A DNA stretch of 64,000 bases from Alteromonadaceae bacterium. Lineage in GTDB: Bacteria > Pseudomonadota > Gammaproteobacteria > Enterobacterales > Alteromonadaceae. How positions within the stretch are numbered: position 1 is the first letter of the stretch; every line of letters begins with the position of its first letter. Position numbers and translations under genes: made by a program. The stretch spans positions 124,001 to 188,000 of the forward strand of contig JABXHM010000003.1 in NCBI GenBank assembly GCA_013373625.1. The letters run 5' to 3'. Of the stretch, positions 63,227 to 64,000 are shown piece by piece. The notes beneath the pieces were generated by a model, which did no database searches, was not told where the DNA came from, and saw nothing but the letters and a program-made list of their open reading frames with translations.

Positions 63227-64000
63227 TCAGGTTTTAAAGCGGCTTATCTTCTGGCCTAGCTGGAGTACAGTGCTATTAACGTCGTTGGCGATACCATCGG
63301 TGTCTTCAATCGTTTGCTGGTTTTGATGGCCAAGCGCATTGAGATTACTCACGTTGGTGTTAATGTCAGCTACCACCTGGCTTTGTTCCTCGGTGGCTGC
63401 GGCAATCTGGTAGATAGTTTCGTTGGCCTGATTAACAGCTTCGTTGACCTGCTCAAAGGCAGTCGCTAGTTGTTCTGATATGGACACCACTGACTCTACT
63501 TCACTAGCACCTTGTTCTATTGCAGATACAGCATTGCTAACACTTTGTTCCAGGCGGCCAAGCATTTCATTGATGTTTTCAGTTGATTGCTGAGTTCGAC
63601 TAGCTAATGTGCGCACCTCATCGGCAACGACCGCGAAACCACGCCCTTGTTCGCCGGCTCGTGCGGCTTCAATGGCTGCGTTAAGCGCAAGCAAGTTAGT
63701 TTGTTCAGCAATTCCCCTGATGACATCTAACACGGCAATGATATTTTGCGACTCTTTAGCAAGGCTGGAGATAACGTCACTGGCGTTACTAATTGATGTC
63801 GACAAGTTCGATACATTGCGCACAGAGTCATTCACTATTACCTTAGAGCTGCTGCTGATTTCCGATGCAACCTTAACCTTTTCCATGGCCCCCTGACTGT
63901 TGGTGGCTGTATCCGCCACCACATGGGTTAATTCATTTACTGCAGTGGCAATTTGTTCGAGGTTTTCATTTTGTTTATGTGAGGATGACTTCACTGTCAC
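63227..64000 (-). CDS. methyl-accepting chemotaxis protein (partial, C-terminal signalling domain)
   Basis: The last 257 residues; the N-terminal sensor part lies beyond the right edge. A long coiled coil with the hairpin tip [20 protein letters not shown] followed by [15 protein letters not shown] is the invariant MCP tip. Methylation-type Glu/Gln pairs occur on both helices. No C-terminal CheR pentapeptide (ends GQKISRFKT). Confidence 0.95.
   Translation of the reverse strand: MTVKSSSHKQNENLEQIATAVNELTHVVADTATNSQGAMEKVKVASEISSSSKVIVNDSVRNVSNLSTSISNASDVISSLAKESQNIIAVLDVIRGIAEQTNLLALNAAIEAARAGEQGRGFAVVADEVRTLASRTQQSTENINEMLGRLEQSVSNAVSAIEQGASEVESVVSISEQLATAFEQVNEAVNQANETIYQIAAATEEQSQVVADINTNVSNLNALGHQNQQTIEDTDGIANDVNSTVLQLGQKISRFKT

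Noticed and set aside
1-64000. Mobile elements, tRNA or rRNA genes
   Set aside because: No transposase, integrase, phage structural gene, terminal inverted repeats, CCA-ended tRNA cloverleaf or rRNA sequence was recognised in the gaps.

Overview
The window looks like a chromosomal segment of a marine gammaproteobacterium of the Alteromonadales, close to Alteromonadaceae. The basis is the Alteromonas/Shewanella-style GlcNAc regulon (LacI regulator, flavin-dependent halogenase, TonB receptor, hexosaminidase, NagK, NagB-II, NagA, NagP), the number of TonB-dependent receptors, the density of cyclic-di-GMP enzymes and the moderate GC. No rRNA, tRNA, CRISPR array, transposase, integrase or phage gene was seen.

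Layout. 1-7.9 kb: a sugar-oxidation cluster of GMC oxidoreductase, three xylose-isomerase-like TIM barrels (two with Tat signals), a NupG-type MFS transporter and a Gfo/Idh/MocA dehydrogenase. It is divergent from a LacI regulator with two operator-like palindromes; I infer oxidation of glycosides or polyols by a 3-keto-type route. 7.9-15.7 kb: an outer-membrane barrel, a periplasmic cupredoxin and two large GGDEF-EAL proteins. 16-18.7 kb: aconitase AcnA. 19.3-31.9 kb: chitin/GlcNAc catabolism, controlled from a promoter region with three palindromic LacI-family sites.

31.9-40.7 kb: an STAS protein and an EAL protein, each with an N-terminal pair of CxxC motifs, a small HTH/membrane-protein cassette, a second halogenase with a diverged partner, a PhzF/Lrp pair and a membrane GGDEF protein. 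41-48.4 kb: three AraC-type regulators among small stress- or quinone-type proteins (DUF1772, NmrA-like, DUF1348, DoxX), with a repeated operator-like element and an unannotated 54-codon ORF. 48.5-50.7 kb: TetR, an NrtS-like protein, a TlpA-like thioredoxin and a PagL-like lipid A deacylase.

50.8-53.7 kb: a five-gene bufferin-type RiPP operon (YHS protein, thioredoxin, DUF2282 precursor, DUF692 MNIO enzyme, DUF2063 partner), the most interesting locus here. 53.9-64 kb: a small DUF6435 protein, a TonB receptor coupled to an M19 dipeptidase, a four-helix membrane protein, an aminotransferase, a DUF885 lipoprotein peptidase, an alginate-export-type outer-membrane protein and the C-terminal part of a chemotaxis receptor.

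All calls come from reading the sequence; no database search was run. Starts were moved from the longest ORF where a ribosome-binding site, signal peptide or stop/start overlap argued for it, and this is noted per gene.
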